DNA of 6,248 bases from Oscillatoria sp. Prado101 (GTDB lineage: Bacteria; Cyanobacteriota; Cyanobacteriia; Cyanobacteriales; Oscillatoriaceae): assembly GCA_025454445.1 (NCBI GenBank), contig JALOOK010000289.1:1-6248 (forward strand), given 5' to 3'. The translations under genes and the position numbers were made by a program. Numbering within the stretch: the first letter of the stretch is position 1; the number at the start of each line of letters is the position of its first letter. The notes under the pieces were generated by a model, which saw only the letters and a list, made by a program, of their open reading frames with translations, ran no database searches and was not told the DNA's origin. Positions 5,051-6,248 of the stretch are shown in pieces.

Positions 5051-5083
5051 AGAAACCGGGTTTCTTTTAGAAACCCGGTTTCT
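5051..5083. terminator. Perfect 15-bp hairpin after nadK, possible bidirectional terminator
   Basis: AGAAACCGGGTTTCT (5051-5065) and AGAAACCCGGTTTCT (5069-5083) are exact reverse complements around a TTT loop, and each arm is itself a 7-1-7 palindrome. It starts 26 bp after the nadK stop and about 105 bp past the amidase stop, so it is placed to end transcripts from both sides. A U-run is lacking on the far side of the stem. The unit also matches the inner arms of the element upstream of nadK. Confidence 0.55.
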
Positions 5084-5105
5084 CACCCCACCCAGATATT
5101 TCATT

Positions 5106-5172
5106 TATAGCAGTAGCCCAATGCCCCATCGCCCACTGCCCATATCAGTTCCCGTGCGTGGCTACTGCTATA
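5106..5172. mobile_element. 67-bp inverted-repeat element (MITE/REP-like)
   Basis: TATAGCAGTAGCC (5106-5118) and GGCTACTGCTATA (5160-5172) are exact 13-bp inverted repeats enclosing 41 bp. The interior begins with degenerate heptamers of the CCCAATG type (CCAATGCCCCATCGCCCACT from 5117), which resemble short tandem repeats of cyanobacterial intergenic DNA. No open frame or convincing target duplication is present. It could be a tiny non-autonomous element or a large stem-loop near the amidase 3' end. Confidence 0.55.
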
Positions 5173-5188
5173 TTAGCCTAATAGCTTA

Positions 5189-6248
5189 TCACTGTGTGGC
5201 CGGTGCGGCACCCATACGAATCGAGCGGTCAGAGTTTCGATAGGTGAATGGAATGCTTAACTCCTTGCAGAAATCAGCCATCAAGACATAGGTTAAATCA
5301 TTAATAATGATGCCTTGCATGAAAGGCCGGACGGGATACTTAGGGTCACTAAGGGTTTGTCCTTCTGCGTCTTGTGGGCGGTTCATGTAAACATCTACAA
5401 CGGGGTATCCGGAAATAAGAGGAGAGTCAGCCAGATACTTGGGAGTAAATTTAGTTGTCAGTAAATTAACGTACCGGTGATTGTTGCTAAAGCTGACGGG
5501 AACGCCATAGGCGGCTGCCAGTTTAGAAAGCTGAGCGTAGCAGCGATTGTCGGGCAAAAAGTAGCCGGTGGTAATTAACTGAGACTCCAAATATATCTTG
5601 CATTCATTCGGTTTCCCCGCCGGCGTTGCCGGTGAGTTGACCCTGATTTCTGGAACTGACATCTGACTGAGATATTTTTTTATCTTGTCTCGCAAGATAA
5701 ATCCTCCCTTACCTTCGGGATCGGAGGGCTTGAGCTGCCACAAATCCCAGCGCTCAGCAAATCCCCCTGGCCAGCTGTCAAACCAAGAAAAGGGGCCATA
5801 ATTTTCGTGCGGCATTCCCAACTCGCGAGCTTTGCGCACATAGTCCTCAACTTGCGGTGTGGAACTTGGCCACTTCCACTCTGATACCAGCTTGGCTTTT
5901 TCCAGGGGGAAGTCTCGATTTGCCGCTGCTTCGGCGTGAGTCATTACGCGAGTAATGGTGATATCTTCTGGCTTCCAGCCTAATTTAAACGCGAGTTGAG
6001 CGGCTTCCTTACACATATTTTCAATTTGAATATTTGTGGGAGGATAGTCTTGCCAACCCCTGTCGCCCATACAGGATAGAGCGATAGCTACCGACTCTTC
6101 ATTGCGCCCAGCTGTGTGCTCTTTGAGCGGCTGGTCGTAGCCGGTTAAATGTTTAACTGCGCCATTCCCTAAAATGACGGTGTGATAGTGGCCTGGTTGC
6201 GCCCAGTAGTAATCTGTGGCTGTCCAGTGCAGGTAAATTTTTTTGATG
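5189..6248 (-). CDS. N-acetylmuramoyl-L-alanine amidase, Amidase_2/PGRP type (5' end outside window)
   Basis: The frame is open from the right edge to TGA at 5191-5189; 352 residues are visible and the start lies outside. An ATG at 6070 is internal, because conserved catalytic sequence precedes it. The domain is a zinc amidase cleaving the bond between N-acetylmuramic acid and L-alanine in peptidoglycan. Visible residues, numbered from the right edge: IYLHWTAT with likely zinc ligand H7, HYHTVILGNG at 20-29, HTAGRNEESVAIALSCMG at 44-61, and VMTHAEAAANRD with likely ligands H104 and D112, spaced as in T7 lysozyme-like enzymes (H-x7-C/D). ERWDLWQL at 165-172 closes the catalytic part. Two C-terminal stretches (about 214-264 and 304-346) resemble copper amine oxidase N-terminal-like repeats, often found in envelope proteins. 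A signal peptide cannot be judged. It converges on nadK. Confidence 0.85.
   Translation of the reverse strand, partial: IKKIYLHWTATDYYWAQPGHYHTVILGNGAVKHLTGYDQPLKEHTAGRNEESVAIALSCMGDRGWQDYPPTNIQIENMCKEAAQLAFKLGWKPEDITITRVMTHAEAAANRDFPLEKAKLVSEWKWPSSTPQVEDYVRKARELGMPHENYGPFSWFDSWPGGFAERWDLWQLKPSDPEGKGGFILRDKIKKYLSQMSVPEIRVNSPATPAGKPNECKIYLESQLITTGYFLPDNRCYAQLSKLAAAYGVPVSFSNNHRYVNLLTTKFTPKYLADSPLISGYPVVDVYMNRPQDAEGQTLSDPKYPVRPFMQGIIINDLTYVLMADFCKELSIPFTYRNSDRSIRMGAAPATQ

Larger units (their letters stand above)
5025..5188. other. Convergent nadK-amidase intergenic region
   Basis: This 164-bp gap between converging genes is mostly repeat: a 15-bp perfect hairpin (5051-5083) and a 67-bp unit with 13-bp inverted ends (5106-5172). 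A 68-codon + strand frame at 5037-5243 runs through both and into the amidase gene; it has no protein-like features and I do not call it. Confidence 0.6.

Noticed and set aside
5037..5243. Possible 68-residue + strand gene between nadK and the amidase
   Set aside because: It is composed of the 15-bp hairpin, the 67-bp inverted-repeat element and antisense amidase sequence. It has no ribosome site or protein-like pattern.
6068..6070. ATG at 6070 as the start of the amidase
   Set aside because: The frame stays open to the window edge, and the preceding codons encode IYLHWTAT and YHTVI, conserved parts of the catalytic domain.

Overview
The window is from a cyanobacterial chromosome. The evidence is the gene order citrate synthase (3' end) - ndhA - ndhI - ndhG - ndhE, which encodes membrane-arm and connecting subunits of the photosynthetic NDH-1 complex, together with protein sequences typical of cyanobacterial and chloroplast Ndh subunits. 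The intergenic repeats (AGGACTT...AAGTCCT elements, GGTTTCT palindromes, C/G-run repeats, degenerate ACGCCAAGAG repeats) resemble those I associate with repeat-rich filamentous cyanobacteria such as Oscillatoria, Microcoleus or Phormidium. That narrower placement is an inference from memory, not a search result.

Layout: 1-81 is the last 26 codons of citrate synthase. 82-504 is a long non-coding gap. 505-3544 holds ndhA, ndhI, ndhG and ndhE on the + strand, with gaps of 197, 93 and 116 bp. 3545-4103 is a 559-bp gap packed with repeats, including a ~103-bp MITE-like element ending 28 bp before the next start. 4104-5024 is NAD kinase (+). 5025-5188 holds two strong inverted repeats between converging genes. 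5189-6248 is an incomplete minus-strand N-acetylmuramoyl-L-alanine amidase whose N-terminus lies beyond the right edge.

Functionally, NdhA, NdhI, NdhG and NdhE belong to NDH-1, which passes electrons from reduced ferredoxin to plastoquinone during respiration and cyclic electron flow and supports CO2-concentrating variants of the complex. NAD kinase makes NADP+, the main photosynthetic electron acceptor, and citrate synthase feeds the 2-oxoglutarate/NADPH branch. The neighbourhood is thus thematically redox and central carbon. The amidase is convergent and unrelated.

The coding content is ordinary and well conserved, and I do not see an undescribed multi-gene system. The unusual part is between the genes. 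Every gap downstream of ndhA carries repeat or hairpin sequence, of differing kinds. Two inter-gene gaps inside the ndh cluster carry good hairpins, the region after ndhE can fold in two mutually exclusive ways, and nadK is bracketed on both sides by near-identical 15-base palindromic units.
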